Below are positions 1 to 6,984 of a stretch of DNA of 34,820 nt, one piece after another (the first letter of the stretch is position 1; each line of letters starts with the position of its first letter). The DNA comes from Ruminiclostridium sp. (lineage in GTDB: Bacteria; Bacillota; Clostridia; Oscillospirales; Oscillospiraceae): assembly GCA_022792035.1 (NCBI GenBank), contig JAAWAE010000079.1:1-34820 (forward strand), written 5' to 3'. The translations under genes and the position numbers were made by a program. The notes beneath the pieces were generated by a model. That model was not told where the DNA came from. It saw only the letters and a program-made list of their open reading frames with translations, and did not search any database.

Positions 1-136
1 GAACAAGGCCCATGAGACCACCCTGGCTGACCTGCTCAAGGAAGAGACCGCCGATCAGGCCGCTGTGCGTATGCACGCCAACGCCGAGGAAGGTCTGGGC
101 GCATTCCTGGAGAAGCGCAAGGCGAACTTCCAGTAA
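1..136 (+). CDS. crt: Short-chain enoyl-CoA hydratase (crotonase), C-terminal fragment
   Basis: The window opens inside this gene; the frame starting at base 2 encodes 44 residues and stops at TAA 134-136. The ending, ...GLGAFLEKRKANFQ, is typical of the crotonase / 3-hydroxybutyryl-CoA dehydratase family, whose members end in an 'AFLEKR(K/R)xxF' helix. Crotonase hydrates crotonyl-CoA reversibly in the cytosolic acetyl-CoA to butyryl-CoA pathway. A strong terminator follows 29 bases after the stop, so this is the last gene of its transcript. The catalytic glutamates lie outside the window. Another member of the enoyl-CoA hydratase superfamily is possible, since only the tail is visible. Confidence 0.75.
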   Translation, partial: NKAHETTLADLLKEETADQAAVRMHANAEEGLGAFLEKRKANFQ

Positions 137-164
137 GGCCCGAAACGCGAAACACGACTGCACC

Positions 165-207
165 GCACCCCCCGATGGATCGAGTGTCCAGGGGGGTGCT
201 TTGCTTT
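165..207 (+). terminator. Rho-independent terminator after crotonase gene
   Basis: A perfect 9-bp stem (GCACCCCCC at 165-173 pairing with GGGGGGTGC at 191-199) is followed by TTTGCTTT. It lies 29 bases downstream of the crotonase stop. Confidence 0.85.
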
Positions 208-315
208 GAGGCGGACGGTTTTGGAAGATTCCACGCTGCGCAGACAGCAATCCACGGTCCGTGGCTGGACATTCCGGCCCGTCCGGGGTAGGCTGAGAGG
301 GAAAGGAGGTCAGAC

Positions 316-939
316 ATGGACCAGATTGAGACCGGAAAATTCATTGCCCGGGAGCGAAAGGGCAAAGGGCTTACCCAGCAGCAGCTGGCTCAGAGGTTAG
401 GGATCAGCAACCGGACCATTTCCAAGTGGGAGTGCGGCAAGGGCTTCCCGGAAGTGTCGCTGCTGCTGCCGCTGTGTCAGGAACTGGAGGTGAGCGTCAA
501 CGAGCTGCTGTCCGGCCGGCGGCTGCAGGAACAGGACTATCAGAAGAAAGCGGAGGAACATATGATAGATTTTATGAAAGAACGGGAAGAGAACCTACGC
601 CGGTTTTGGATCGCCATCCTCACGGGGATCATCGCCACGGTGTCCTTTCTGACGCTGCTGGAGGTGGTGTGTGTGTACGGAGAGGGGATGCCTTGGGCGA
701 TGCGGGCGGCGGTGGTGGGGATCGCCGTAGCAGTCTTTGCCGCGGGGATGTATGTGATCATGCAGGGGGAGCGGAACATTGGATATTTTCAATGTAAGCA
801 CTGCGGGACGCGTTTTGTTCCCAGTTGGCGGGCGTATATTCTGGGGGCGAATCTGTTCGCTGCGTACCGGTATATGCGCTGTCCCCACTGTGGACGGCGG
901 GGCTGGTGCCGCAAGACCATGGGGCAGGCGCAGGAGTGA
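316..939 (+). CDS. XRE-family regulator with two membrane helices and a zinc ribbon
   Basis: The 207-aa product begins with an XRE/Cro helix-turn-helix (about residues 10-67, including LTQQQLAQRLGISNRTISKWE), so it should bind DNA. Two hydrophobic helices follow at about 97-122 and 130-150. The C-terminus has two CxxC pairs (C160/C163 and C189/C192) that look like a zinc ribbon. The start is set by AAAGGAGG at 303-310, just upstream of ATG 316. This is a familiar clostridial layout of a membrane-tethered XRE regulator, but its signal and targets are unknown. It stands alone between a terminator and the type I toxin-like locus. No clear promoter was found in the 108 bases after the upstream terminator. 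Confidence 0.8.
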   Translation: MDQIETGKFIARERKGKGLTQQQLAQRLGISNRTISKWECGKGFPEVSLLLPLCQELEVSVNELLSGRRLQEQDYQKKAEEHMIDFMKEREENLRRFWIAILTGIIATVSFLTLLEVVCVYGEGMPWAMRAAVVGIAVAVFAAGMYVIMQGERNIGYFQCKHCGTRFVPSWRAYILGANLFAAYRYMRCPHCGRRGWCRKTMGQAQE

Positions 940-970
940 CAGTCAGGACATCTGCCTGCTGTAGTACAAT

Positions 971-1010
971 AAAAAAGGACCGCCGTCCCCTTGACAAAGG
1001 CGGCAGCGGT
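971..1010 (-). terminator. Terminator for the minus-strand toxin-like transcript
   Basis: Read on the minus strand, a GC-rich hairpin (CCGCC at 980-984 pairing with GGCGG at 999-1003, or ACCGC 979-983 with GCGGT 1006-1010) is followed by a run of six U (A971-976 on the plus strand). It would end the transcript carrying the 36-aa ORF. It overlaps the promoter of the antisense RNA, a common economy in convergent type I toxin loci. Confidence 0.6.
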
Positions 1011-1020
1011 GTTTTATACT
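991..1020 (+). promoter_or_regulatory. Consensus sigma-A promoter for candidate antisense RNA
   Basis: TTGACA (991-996), 18-bp spacer, TATACT (1015-1020). The -35 is a perfect consensus and the -10 matches five of six. It points rightwards toward the 3' part of the minus-strand toxin-like gene, with a predicted start near A1027. No protein gene lies downstream before the terminator at 1068-1108, so it should make a short untranslated RNA. Confidence 0.75.
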
Positions 1021-1026
1021 ATGGCT

Positions 1027-1108
1027 AGTAGGGTGGCCCTAGCGGTTGGCCCCGAAGCGTTTTTTATGTAGCCGCCCGTGGGTGCAATCCGGGCGGCTAC
1101 TTCTTTTT
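1027..1108 (+). ncRNA. Candidate antisense antitoxin RNA, about 80 nt
   Basis: The RNA is bounded by the promoter at 991-1020 and an intrinsic terminator (GTAGCCGCCCG 1068-1078 pairing with CGGGCGGCTAC 1090-1100, then TTCTTTTT). It is fully complementary to the 3' untranslated part of the minus-strand mRNA that carries the 36-aa membrane peptide. It contains GCGGTTGGCCCC (1042-1053), the same 12 bases found near the 5' end of that mRNA, so it could displace the 5'-3' pairing of the toxin message. The terminator has a T tract only in the plus direction, so it should not stop the toxin mRNA. The role is inferred from layout; no expression evidence is available. Confidence 0.6.
1068..1108 (+). 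terminator. Terminator of the candidate antisense RNA
   Basis: A perfect 11-bp stem (1068-1078 with 1090-1100) and an 11-base loop, followed by TTCTTTTT. Its last bases touch the TAA stop of the minus-strand peptide gene (1107-1109). Confidence 0.8.
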
Positions 1109-1217
1109 AAGAGTCACTGTCGTTTTTCGTTGTCCGAATGAGGACAACGATATTCAAAACGATGAGGACTGTCTGCGCGATCGATTCGACAGATGAAATC
1201 AAATCCATGATCGTCAT
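1107..1217 (-). CDS. Small hydrophobic peptide, candidate type I toxin
   Basis: A 36-aa minus-strand ORF (MTIMDLISSVESIAQT..., ending ...KNDSDS). A single hydrophobic helix spans about residues 11-28 (with the run TVLIVLNIVVLI), followed by a basic-polar tail (RTTKNDSDS). This is the shape of the Fst/TxpA/BsrG-like and 'putative holin-like' toxin peptides of Bacillota, which act in the cytoplasmic membrane; I cannot assign it to a named family. Translation signals (GGAGTGAGG upstream of ATG 1217) are partly buried in a hairpin (CCCTC-GGA-GAGGG in the mRNA, plus-strand 1229-1241). A second in-frame ATG lies at 1208. The mRNA 5' segment (1278-1289) pairs perfectly with its 3' UTR (1042-1053), and an antisense RNA overlaps the 3' end. 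Confidence 0.65.
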   Translation of the reverse strand: MTIMDLISSVESIAQTVLIVLNIVVLIRTTKNDSDS

Positions 1218-1327
1218 TTCGCCTCACTCCCTCTCCGAGGGCAGAACCGTCAAGAAGACTACTGCCCCCTGATATAAGGGGCCAACCGCCTTTTGGACCG
1301 GGTCCTATTCGCCGATAGTATGGACAC

Positions 1328-1357
1328 AGTTTACCATAATTCGACGGGCTGTGCCAC
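1328..1357 (-). promoter_or_regulatory. Tentative promoter of the minus-strand toxin-like mRNA
   Basis: On the minus strand, GTGGCA (1357-1352), 18 bases and TAAACT (1333-1328), the latter preceded by TGG as an extended -10. Matches are only four of six at each box. Transcription would start near 1321, giving an mRNA of about 350 nt ending near 971. This is the best candidate seen, not a firm one. Confidence 0.35.
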
Positions 1358-1421
1358 TCTTTTCCAGCCCAAGGTGGCGATCTATACTGCTATCTATCCT
1401 TGTGAAAATCGGCAGGAAGGC

Positions 1422-1481
1422 AAAAAGCCGCGGGGTCCTTTTCTTGCAGTTCGACGAATTCTAGGAACGGTCCGGCTTTTT
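1422..1481 (+). repeat. Imperfect hairpin upstream of the amino acid transporter operon
   Basis: AAAAAGCCG (1422-1430) pairs with CGGCTTTTT (1473-1481) across a 42-base loop. The right arm runs straight into the -35 box of the transporter promoter. It could be a weak terminator insulating the operon. Nothing else was recognised between 1340 and 1480. Confidence 0.35.
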
Positions 1482-1482
1482 C

Positions 1483-1511
1483 TTGCATGATTCGCGAATA
1501 TGGTGTATAAT
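1483..1511 (+). promoter_or_regulatory. Sigma-A promoter of the amino acid ABC transporter operon
   Basis: TTGCAT (1483-1488), exactly 17 bases, TATAAT (1506-1511). Predicted start is near 1518, leaving a leader of about 58 bases before the ATG at 1576. No riboswitch-like structure was seen in the leader. Confidence 0.8.
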
Positions 1512-1575
1512 TATTCTCGCCTCCGGCCTGCCCGGAGACAGGAAAAATGAAAAGGAAAAGAGGTCTTTCTACACC

Positions 1576-2391
1576 ATGAAGAAGTTGTTGACCATCCTGC
1601 TGGGCGCCGCGATGCTCCTGAGCCTGTGCGCCCTGACCGCCTGCGGCGGTGATCCCGCCCCCACAGCCGACGAGGACAAGCCGGAAGAGGACACCACCGC
1701 CGCCACCGCTGAGTTCACCACCGTGGAAGAGGGCAAGCTGCATATGTCCACCAACGCCGCCTTCCCTCCCTATGAGATGACCACCGATGCCGGCGGGTTC
1801 GAGGGCATTGACATCGACATCGCCACCGCCATTGCCGAAAAGCTGGGCCTGGAGCTGGTGGTGGATGACATGGACTTCGACGCCGCACTCACCGCTGCCC
1901 AGACCGGCAAGAGCGACATCGTGATGGCTGGCGTCACCGTCAATGAGGAGCGCGAGGCTGTGATGAACTTCACCGACAGCTATGCTACCGGCGTTCAGGT
2001 CATCATCGTCAAGGAAGGCTCCGACGTGACCCTGAAGAATCTGAAAGAGCAGATGATCGGCACCCAGCGCGGCACCACCGGCGACGCCTACTGCATAGAC
2101 GATTTCGGTAAAGAGCACGTGACCTCTTATGACAACGGCATCACCGCCGTTCAGTCCCTGATGAACGATCAGGTTGACTGTGTGGTCATCGACAAGGGCC
2201 CCGCCACTGAATTCGTGGCTGCCAACGAGGGCCTGACCATCCTGGATACTGAGTACACCAACGAGGACTATGCCATCGGCGTCTCCAAGGACAACGAGGC
2301 CCTCCTGGAAGCCGTGAACAGCGTTCTGAAGGAACTCAAGGCAGACGGCACCATCCAGACCATTTTGGACCAGTACATCAAGGCTGAGTAA
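1576..2391 (+). CDS. Amino acid ABC transporter substrate-binding lipoprotein
   Basis: This 271-aa protein captures a polar or charged amino acid outside the cell and passes it to the downstream permease. It starts with a lipoprotein signal peptide (MKKLLTILLG...) with lipobox LTAC and lipidated Cys at residue 23. A low-complexity Pro/Asp/Thr linker follows, then a family-3 solute-binding domain from about residue 50 (FPPYEM, GIDIDIATAIAEKLG, GDAYC). Start ATG 1576 lies 12 bases after AAAGAGG; longer in-frame starts would bury the signal peptide. The specific amino acid cannot be read from sequence. A strong terminator separates it from the permease gene. Confidence 0.92.
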   Translation: MKKLLTILLGAAMLLSLCALTACGGDPAPTADEDKPEEDTTAATAEFTTVEEGKLHMSTNAAFPPYEMTTDAGGFEGIDIDIATAIAEKLGLELVVDDMDFDAALTAAQTGKSDIVMAGVTVNEEREAVMNFTDSYATGVQVIIVKEGSDVTLKNLKEQMIGTQRGTTGDAYCIDDFGKEHVTSYDNGITAVQSLMNDQVDCVVIDKGPATEFVAANEGLTILDTEYTNEDYAIGVSKDNEALLEAVNSVLKELKADGTIQTILDQYIKAE

Positions 2392-2408
2392 TTCGCCATC
2401 ATCCTGCG

Positions 2409-2442
2409 GGAAAGGGCGGCGTTCGCCGCCCTTTCCTTTTTT
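2409..2442 (+). terminator. Intra-operon terminator between binding protein and permease
   Basis: A perfect 12-bp stem (2409-2420 with 2425-2436), a GTTC tetraloop and six T. No new promoter was seen before the permease gene at 2468. It is therefore likely a leaky terminator that raises binding-protein mRNA over permease and ATPase mRNA. Confidence 0.85.
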
Positions 2443-2467
2443 CACTTAGAGAGGAGGGGACGCTCCT

Positions 2468-3196
2468 ATGGAGGCGTTCACCAGCTTTATTTCGTCATTC
2501 CAGACCAGGTTCTACTTGGCTTTCATCGCCGAGGATCGCTGGACCCAATACATCGAAGGAGTGGGGACCACCCTTCTGGCTACGGCCCTGGCCCTGGTGC
2601 TGGGCCTGATCCTGGGGGTGCTGGTGGCGGTGATCCGCACGGCCCACGACCAGCAGCGGCCAAACCACCACAATCCGGCCCTGGCCGTGATCAACGGCAT
2701 CGCCAAGGTATACGTCACCATCATCCGGGGGACCCCCATGGTCCTTCAGCTGCTGATCTGGATGTTCGTGGTCTTTACCTTCAGCCGCAACGCCACAGCG
2801 GTGGGCGTGTTCGGCCTGGGGATCAACTCCGGGGCGTATGTGTCCGAGATCATCCGGGGCGGACTCATGGCCGTGGACAGCGGCCAGATGGAGGCCGGCC
2901 GGAGCCTGGGCCTGCCTTATGCCGATACCATGCGCTTTATTGTCGTGCCCCAGGCGGTGAAGGCCATCCTGCCGGCCCTGGGCAACGAGTTCATCGTCCT
3001 GCTCAAGGACACCTCCCTGCTCACCGTCATCGGCGGCAAGGAGTTGATTTATTTCGCCAAAGGGGTGGCCAACCGGACCTATGACCAGATGTTCCCCCTG
3101 CTGGGCGCCGCGTGTATTTATCTGGTGCTGGTGATGATCTTCAGCTGGCTGCTGGGCAAGCTGGAAAGGAGGCTGCGGCAAAGTGATCGACGTTAA
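2468..3196 (+). CDS. Amino acid ABC transporter permease (HisM/GlnP type)
   Basis: The 242-aa integral membrane protein forms the translocation path of a polar amino acid importer. The first clear membrane helix is at about residues 34-56, and more helices follow through about 230. The EAA loop that contacts the ATPase is at about 141-162 ([20 protein letters not shown]), followed by PQA and the conserved KDTSLL. A strong GAGGAGGGG precedes ATG 2468. Its end overlaps the ATPase start by 14 bases, indicating coupled translation. Length and helix pattern are normal for the His/Glu/Gln/Arg/opine permease family. Confidence 0.92.
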   Translation: MEAFTSFISSFQTRFYLAFIAEDRWTQYIEGVGTTLLATALALVLGLILGVLVAVIRTAHDQQRPNHHNPALAVINGIAKVYVTIIRGTPMVLQLLIWMFVVFTFSRNATAVGVFGLGINSGAYVSEIIRGGLMAVDSGQMEAGRSLGLPYADTMRFIVVPQAVKAILPALGNEFIVLLKDTSLLTVIGGKELIYFAKGVANRTYDQMFPLLGAACIYLVLVMIFSWLLGKLERRLRQSDRR

Positions 3197-3905
3197 AGGG
3201 CTTTACAAATCCTTCGGGGACCATGAGGTCCTCCACGACTTGAACGAGCATATCCATCCCGGGGAAAAGGTGGTCATCATCGGCCCCTCCGGTTCCGGGA
3301 AGTCCACGTTTTTACGCTGTCTGAACCTGTTGGAGGAGCCCACCCAGGGCACGATTACCTTCCAGGATCAGGTCATCACCGACCCCAAGGCGGACATCAA
3401 TCTCATCCGCCGCCAGATGGGTATGGTCTTTCAGCATTTCAACCTCTTCCCCAACATGACCATCCGAAAAAACATCACCCTGGCCCCTGTGCGCACAGGC
3501 TTGATGAAGCAGGAGGAGGCGGATAAGACCGCCACCGAACTTTTGCAGCGGGTGGGTCTGGCGGACAAGGCCGACGCCTATCCCGGCCAGCTCTCCGGCG
3601 GGCAGAAGCAGCGCATCGCCATCGTGCGTGCCCTGGCCATGAAGCCCAAGCTGATGCTTTTTGACGAGCCCACTTCCGCCCTGGACCCGGAGATGGTGGG
3701 CGAGGTGCTGGACGTGATGAAGCAGCTGGCCGAGGAGGGCATGACCATGGTGGTGGTCACCCACGAGATGGGCTTTGCCCGGGAGGTGGGAGACCGGGTG
3801 CTGTTCATGGCCGACGGGAAGATCGTGGAGCAGAACACCCCAGAGCTTCTCTTCGGCGCGCCCCGGGAGGAGCGGACCCAGAGCTTCCTGGCCAAGGTGC
3901 TGTAA
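3183..3905 (+). CDS. Amino acid ABC transporter ATP-binding protein (GlnQ type)
   Basis: A cytoplasmic 240-aa ATPase that powers the importer encoded just upstream. All catalytic motifs are intact: Walker A GPSGSGKS (34-41), Q-loop Gln84, signature LSGGQ (137-141), Walker B MLFDEP with Glu162, D-loop SALD and switch His194. The start is GTG 3183, inside the end of the permease gene and preceded by AAAGGAGG. A strong terminator 20 bases after the stop closes the operon. Sequence style matches GlnQ/HisP/ArtP proteins; substrate specificity is not readable from the ATPase. Confidence 0.93.
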   Translation: MIDVKGLYKSFGDHEVLHDLNEHIHPGEKVVIIGPSGSGKSTFLRCLNLLEEPTQGTITFQDQVITDPKADINLIRRQMGMVFQHFNLFPNMTIRKNITLAPVRTGLMKQEEADKTATELLQRVGLADKADAYPGQLSGGQKQRIAIVRALAMKPKLMLFDEPTSALDPEMVGEVLDVMKQLAEEGMTMVVVTHEMGFAREVGDRVLFMADGKIVEQNTPELLFGAPREERTQSFLAKVL

Positions 3906-3925
3906 CAGAGCAAGATAGGATAAAG

Positions 3926-3955
3926 ACCGCCCCGGTGGATTCCGGGGCGGTTTTT
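3926..3955 (+). terminator. Terminator of the amino acid ABC operon
   Basis: ACCGCCCCGG (3926-3935) pairs with CCGGGGCGGT (3942-3951), followed by TTTTC. Confidence 0.88.
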
Positions 3956-3980
3956 CGTGGAAGTTAGAAAATCGACGATG

Positions 3981-4015
3981 GAAACGCGGTGCATGGCCTG
4001 AGACCACGCACCGCG
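3981..4015 (-). terminator. Weak terminator-like hairpin after ricT
   Basis: CGCGGTGC (3985-3992) pairs perfectly with GCACCGCG (4008-4015). On the minus strand it is followed only by TTTCC, so termination would be modest. It lies just downstream of the ricT stop, where the minus-strand operon should end. Confidence 0.4.
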
Positions 4016-4022
4016 CTGCTGT

Positions 4023-5177
4023 TTATTCCGTTGGAGGCTTGCGGTGTCCGCCGCCCCGGCGGCGCCAATGGCCCCGTCCGCCCTTGCTCCGGTTCTTGTT
4101 GTGGGAGGAAGGGCCCGACGACGAACCCGACGCGTGGGAAGCGCCGCCCTTGCGTCCGCCTCGGCTGCGGCTGCCGCCCCGATGCCGGGGGCGGTGCTCC
4201 GTCCCTGCCTTGTCCTCCTGAGGCTCCTGCTGGGCGGACATATAGTTGTCCAAGGCTGCGGAGAGGAGGGTCCCGCTGTGAAACTGCTCCTCCGGGTAGG
4301 CCGGCGCCTTGCGCAGCTTCTCCAGCTCCGCCTTGGGCGGCTCCACATAGCCTTCCGGCCGCTTCCCCTTGCCGCTGCGGATCACCCGCAGCTCACAGTT
4401 GTGATAGGTGTTCAAGGTGTCCGGGGCGCTGTCCAGACGGACCCGGCAGGTCTCCCGGAGGGTGTTGACGCTGATGATCGTCCCCGCGCCGTCCGGCGTC
4501 TCCACAAAGGAGTCCGAACGGGGAGAGGTTTTCATCAGGTCCTCATAGGCATTCTGCTCGTAATTCAAACAGCACATGAGCCGGCCGCAGGTGCCTGAGA
4601 TTTTCGTGGGATTCAGAGAAAGGTTCTGCGTCTTGGCCATCTTGATGGATACCGGCTGGAAATCCTTCAAAAACGACGCGCAGCAGAAGGGCCGGCCGCA
4701 GACCCCCAGTCCGCCTAGGAGCTTGGCCTCGTCCCGAATGCCGATCTGGCGCAGCTCAATGCGGGTGTGAAAAACAGCGGCCAGACTCTTGACCAGCGCC
4801 CGGAAGTCCACCCGGCCCTCAGAGGTGAAAAAGAATAAAATCTTCGTGCCCTCAAAGGCGCATTCCACCCCCACCAGCTTCATCTCCAGACCATGCTCCT
4901 TGATCTTCTCCTGACAGACCCGAAAGGCATACTTTTCCTTCTCCTCGTTGTGGGCCACGATGGTCATGTCATGCTGGGTCGCCTGACGCAGGACTGGACG
5001 CAGGGGCGTAGTAAAATCCTCCGGGTCCAGTTCAAAGTTGGCGCGGACACAGATGGCGTGTTCCGCGCCGGAAGCGGTCTCTACGATAAGATGATCCCCC
5101 ACCCGGCATGGGATGCCGCAGGGGTCAAAATAATATTGTTTCCCTTCACTGCGGAAGCGAACACTGACGATTTCCAT
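4023..5177 (-). CDS. ricT: PSP1-domain regulatory protein RicT (YaaT family)
   Basis: This 384-aa protein has the PSP1/YaaT fold. Its diagnostic cysteines are at C160, C165, C166 (CGRPFCC) and C197, C202, C203 (CGRLMCC). In B. subtilis, RicT with RicA and RicF binds [4Fe-4S] clusters and stimulates mRNA processing by RNase Y, affecting sporulation, competence and biofilm. The gene follows holB, as in B. subtilis (holB-yaaT), which supports the call. Beyond about residue 300 there is an unusual basic tail rich in Arg, Gly, Ser and Lys, about 80 residues long and probably disordered, which could bind RNA. No RicA or RicF is visible in this window. Confidence 0.9.
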   Translation of the reverse strand: MEIVSVRFRSEGKQYYFDPCGIPCRVGDHLIVETASGAEHAICVRANFELDPEDFTTPLRPVLRQATQHDMTIVAHNEEKEKYAFRVCQEKIKEHGLEMKLVGVECAFEGTKILFFFTSEGRVDFRALVKSLAAVFHTRIELRQIGIRDEAKLLGGLGVCGRPFCCASFLKDFQPVSIKMAKTQNLSLNPTKISGTCGRLMCCLNYEQNAYEDLMKTSPRSDSFVETPDGAGTIISVNTLRETCRVRLDSAPDTLNTYHNCELRVIRSGKGKRPEGYVEPPKAELEKLRKAPAYPEEQFHSGTLLSAALDNYMSAQQEPQEDKAGTEHRPRHRGGSRSRGGRKGGASHASGSSSGPSSHNKNRSKGGRGHWRRRGGGHRKPPTE

Positions 5178-5230
5178 AAACGTCTCCTAAAAAACAAAGC
5201 GGAAAATTTTCGTCCACCTTTTTCAAAAGG

Positions 5231-5280
5231 CGGCGGGGTGCAGGGGCAGCGCCCCTGCTGGGTTTGGGCGAAGCCCAGCA
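5231..5280. repeat. GC-rich double palindrome, REP-like
   Basis: Two hairpins lie side by side in the holB-ricT gap: GCAGGGGC-AGC-GCCCCTGC (5240-5258) and a TGGGC-GAA-GCCCA core (5265-5277) within GCTGGG...CCCAGC (5257-5279). There is no T tract. The form resembles the dispersed intergenic palindromes of GC-rich Clostridia; copy number cannot be judged from one window. Confidence 0.5.
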
Positions 5281-5288
5281 TAGCGTTG

Positions 5289-6023
5289 TCATCCCAAAAC
5301 CGAAGCGATCCACCCCGCCAAATGCCCCGGGCTGATGTTGAACTGACAGGCGGCCCGAACCGGCTCCAGCCGGTCCAGCGCCTTCAAAAGCTCCGGCCGA
5401 AGGCGGGAAGCCTCCACCAAACGGGCATGGGTCTCCTCCAAAAGCAAAGCGATCTCCTCCCGGCTCTTCTTCTCCAAGCCGATGAGAAAGGGCAGTGCCT
5501 TCAGCGGCGGGGTGTCCTCCATAAAAAACCCCGCCAGGACCGCCCCTTCCTCCCCCAAAGCCAGCTCCGCGTCGCCGCCTGCCCGCAGCAGTTCGCAGCG
5601 GGAGCGGATGGTGGGCAGGAGCAGCTCCGGGTTGGGCGTCAGGAAGAGGAAACGGGCGTAACCCGGCCCCTCCTCCACCAGCTTCAAAAGGATATTCTGC
5701 CCCGTGGGGTTCAAAAGTTCCCCGTGCTGGAGAATATAGACCTTGCAGGGGGCTTCGTTGGGCCGGATATAGGCGTCCGAGCGCAGGGCGCGCACGTCCT
5801 CCGCCTTCAAGCCCTCCCCCTGGGGGTCCAGGGTGATGATGTCCGGATGAATGTCCAGCCCCGCCTTGCGGCAGCCGGAACAGCGGCCGCAAACAGGCTC
5901 GTCCCCGGTACACACCCAGGCCGCCGCCAGCTCCCGGGCCAGGGAAAACCGGCGCTCTCCCGTCACCAGATAGGCGTGGGAGAGCCGCCGGGCCGCCATG
6001 CGCTGGCGCAGGTGGGCCGTCAC
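5289..6023 (-). CDS. holB: DNA polymerase III delta' subunit
   Basis: A 244-aa clamp-loader subunit, shorter than the usual 310-330 aa. The N-terminus has the delta' pattern LSHAYLVTG, four zinc-binding cysteines (C38, C45, C48, C51) and GQNILLKLVEEG. The P-loop is degenerate (TGERRFSLA, no GKT/S), so it should not hydrolyse ATP; delta' is the non-catalytic member of the loader in many bacteria. Translation starts at GTG 6023, overlapping the stop of the upstream esterase (GTGA) with no strong Shine-Dalgarno of its own, so it is probably coupled. Its position upstream of ricT is conserved in Bacillota. The shortfall in length is mainly in the C-terminal domain. Confidence 0.88.
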   Translation of the reverse strand: MTAHLRQRMAARRLSHAYLVTGERRFSLARELAAAWVCTGDEPVCGRCSGCRKAGLDIHPDIITLDPQGEGLKAEDVRALRSDAYIRPNEAPCKVYILQHGELLNPTGQNILLKLVEEGPGYARFLFLTPNPELLLPTIRSRCELLRAGGDAELALGEEGAVLAGFFMEDTPPLKALPFLIGLEKKSREEIALLLEETHARLVEASRLRPELLKALDRLEPVRAACQFNISPGHLAGWIASVLG

Positions 6024-6961
6024 AGCCCGAACGCCCTGCGCAGGGCATCATACATCATGGCATAGACCCGCTGGCTGGGGTCCGCGTCAGGGACGCTGAG
6101 CTCAAAGCAGTGATAGCATCCGGGGAAGACGTGGTATTCCACCTCCACCCCCGCCCCCATGAGCCGGGTCCAGTAGCTGATGTTCTCATCCCGTCCCGGG
6201 TCCAGCTGGCCGATATACGAAAAGAGCGGCGGCAGACCGGTGAGGTCCTTGGCCAGGGCCGGGGAGACATAGGGGCTGGGGTCCCCGCCGGGGCCTAATA
6301 ATTTCTCCCAAGAGGTCTGGCAGTTGCCCAGACACCAGACCTTGGGGTCCGTGATCTCCTGGGCGGAGGGGGTATCCAAGCGGCAGTCCAGCTGGGCGTA
6401 GAGGGGCATCTGCAAACAGAGCTTAGGCCCGCCCCGGTCCCGGGCGCAGAGGGCCACCCCCGCGGCCAGTCCGCCGCCGGCGGAGAGGCCGGAGACCGCC
6501 AGACGGTCCGGGTCCACCCCCAGAGCGCCGCTCTCCCGGGCCACCCACTGCAAAGCCGCGTAGCAGTCCTCCAGGGCGGCGGGGGCCACCCACTGGGGGG
6601 AGAGACGGTACTCCACCGAGACCACCACGCACCCCACGTTCTTCACAAAACGCTGGCAGAGGGCCTCTTGGCGGTAGACCGAGCCGAAGAGGAAGCCGCC
6701 GCCGTGGAAGAAGAGCAGACAGGGCAGGGGGGCCTTCCCCCGTCCCTGGGGCTCGTAGATGCGGACCTTGACCTCCGGGGCCCCCGCGGGGCCGGGGATG
6801 TTCTGGTCCCGGACGGATACCAGGGGGTCTTCCTTCAGCGCCGCCAGCTCTTGGGCGCTGCACTTGGCGACAAAGTCCTCCAGATGGTCAAAATCGAAGC
6901 CGGGGGAGGCGTCGTACCAGGCCAGGAGCTGGGGATGGATGCGGGTGCGGATGGATGTCAT
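6020..6961 (-). CDS. Alpha/beta hydrolase, HSL-type esterase
   Basis: A 313-aa carboxylesterase of the hormone-sensitive-lipase family, probably cleaving short acyl esters in the cytosol; the natural substrate is unknown. It shows the oxyanion motif HGGG (86-89), nucleophile Ser160 in GLSAG, and likely Asp254 and His284 to complete the triad. ATG 6961 is preferred because AAGGAGG sits 11 bases upstream; an ATG 9 bases earlier lies too close to that site. It overlaps holB by four bases (GTGA). An esterase is not a usual neighbour of holB; in many Bacillota tmk and yaaQ/yaaR occupy this spot. Confidence 0.88.
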   Translation of the reverse strand: MTSIRTRIHPQLLAWYDASPGFDFDHLEDFVAKCSAQELAALKEDPLVSVRDQNIPGPAGAPEVKVRIYEPQGRGKAPLPCLLFFHGGGFLFGSVYRQEALCQRFVKNVGCVVVSVEYRLSPQWVAPAALEDCYAALQWVARESGALGVDPDRLAVSGLSAGGGLAAGVALCARDRGGPKLCLQMPLYAQLDCRLDTPSAQEITDPKVWCLGNCQTSWEKLLGPGGDPSPYVSPALAKDLTGLPPLFSYIGQLDPGRDENISYWTRLMGAGVEVEYHVFPGCYHCFELSVPDADPSQRVYAMMYDALRRAFGL

Positions 6962-6984
6962 GGAAATCATCTCCTCCTTGGGGA

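Larger units (their letters stand above)
1042..1289. repeat. 12-bp inverted repeat joining the two ends of the toxin-like mRNA
   Basis: GCGGTTGGCCCC at 1042-1053 and its exact reverse complement GGGGCCAACCGC at 1278-1289 flank the 36-aa peptide gene. In the minus-strand transcript they allow the 5' leader to pair with the 3' UTR. The 5' copy also overlaps a local hairpin (GCCCC/GGGGC, plus-strand 1264-1268 and 1278-1282), so two mutually exclusive folds are possible. End-to-end pairing with alternative local structure is a known way of keeping type I toxin mRNAs untranslated (hok, for example). Confidence 0.7.
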
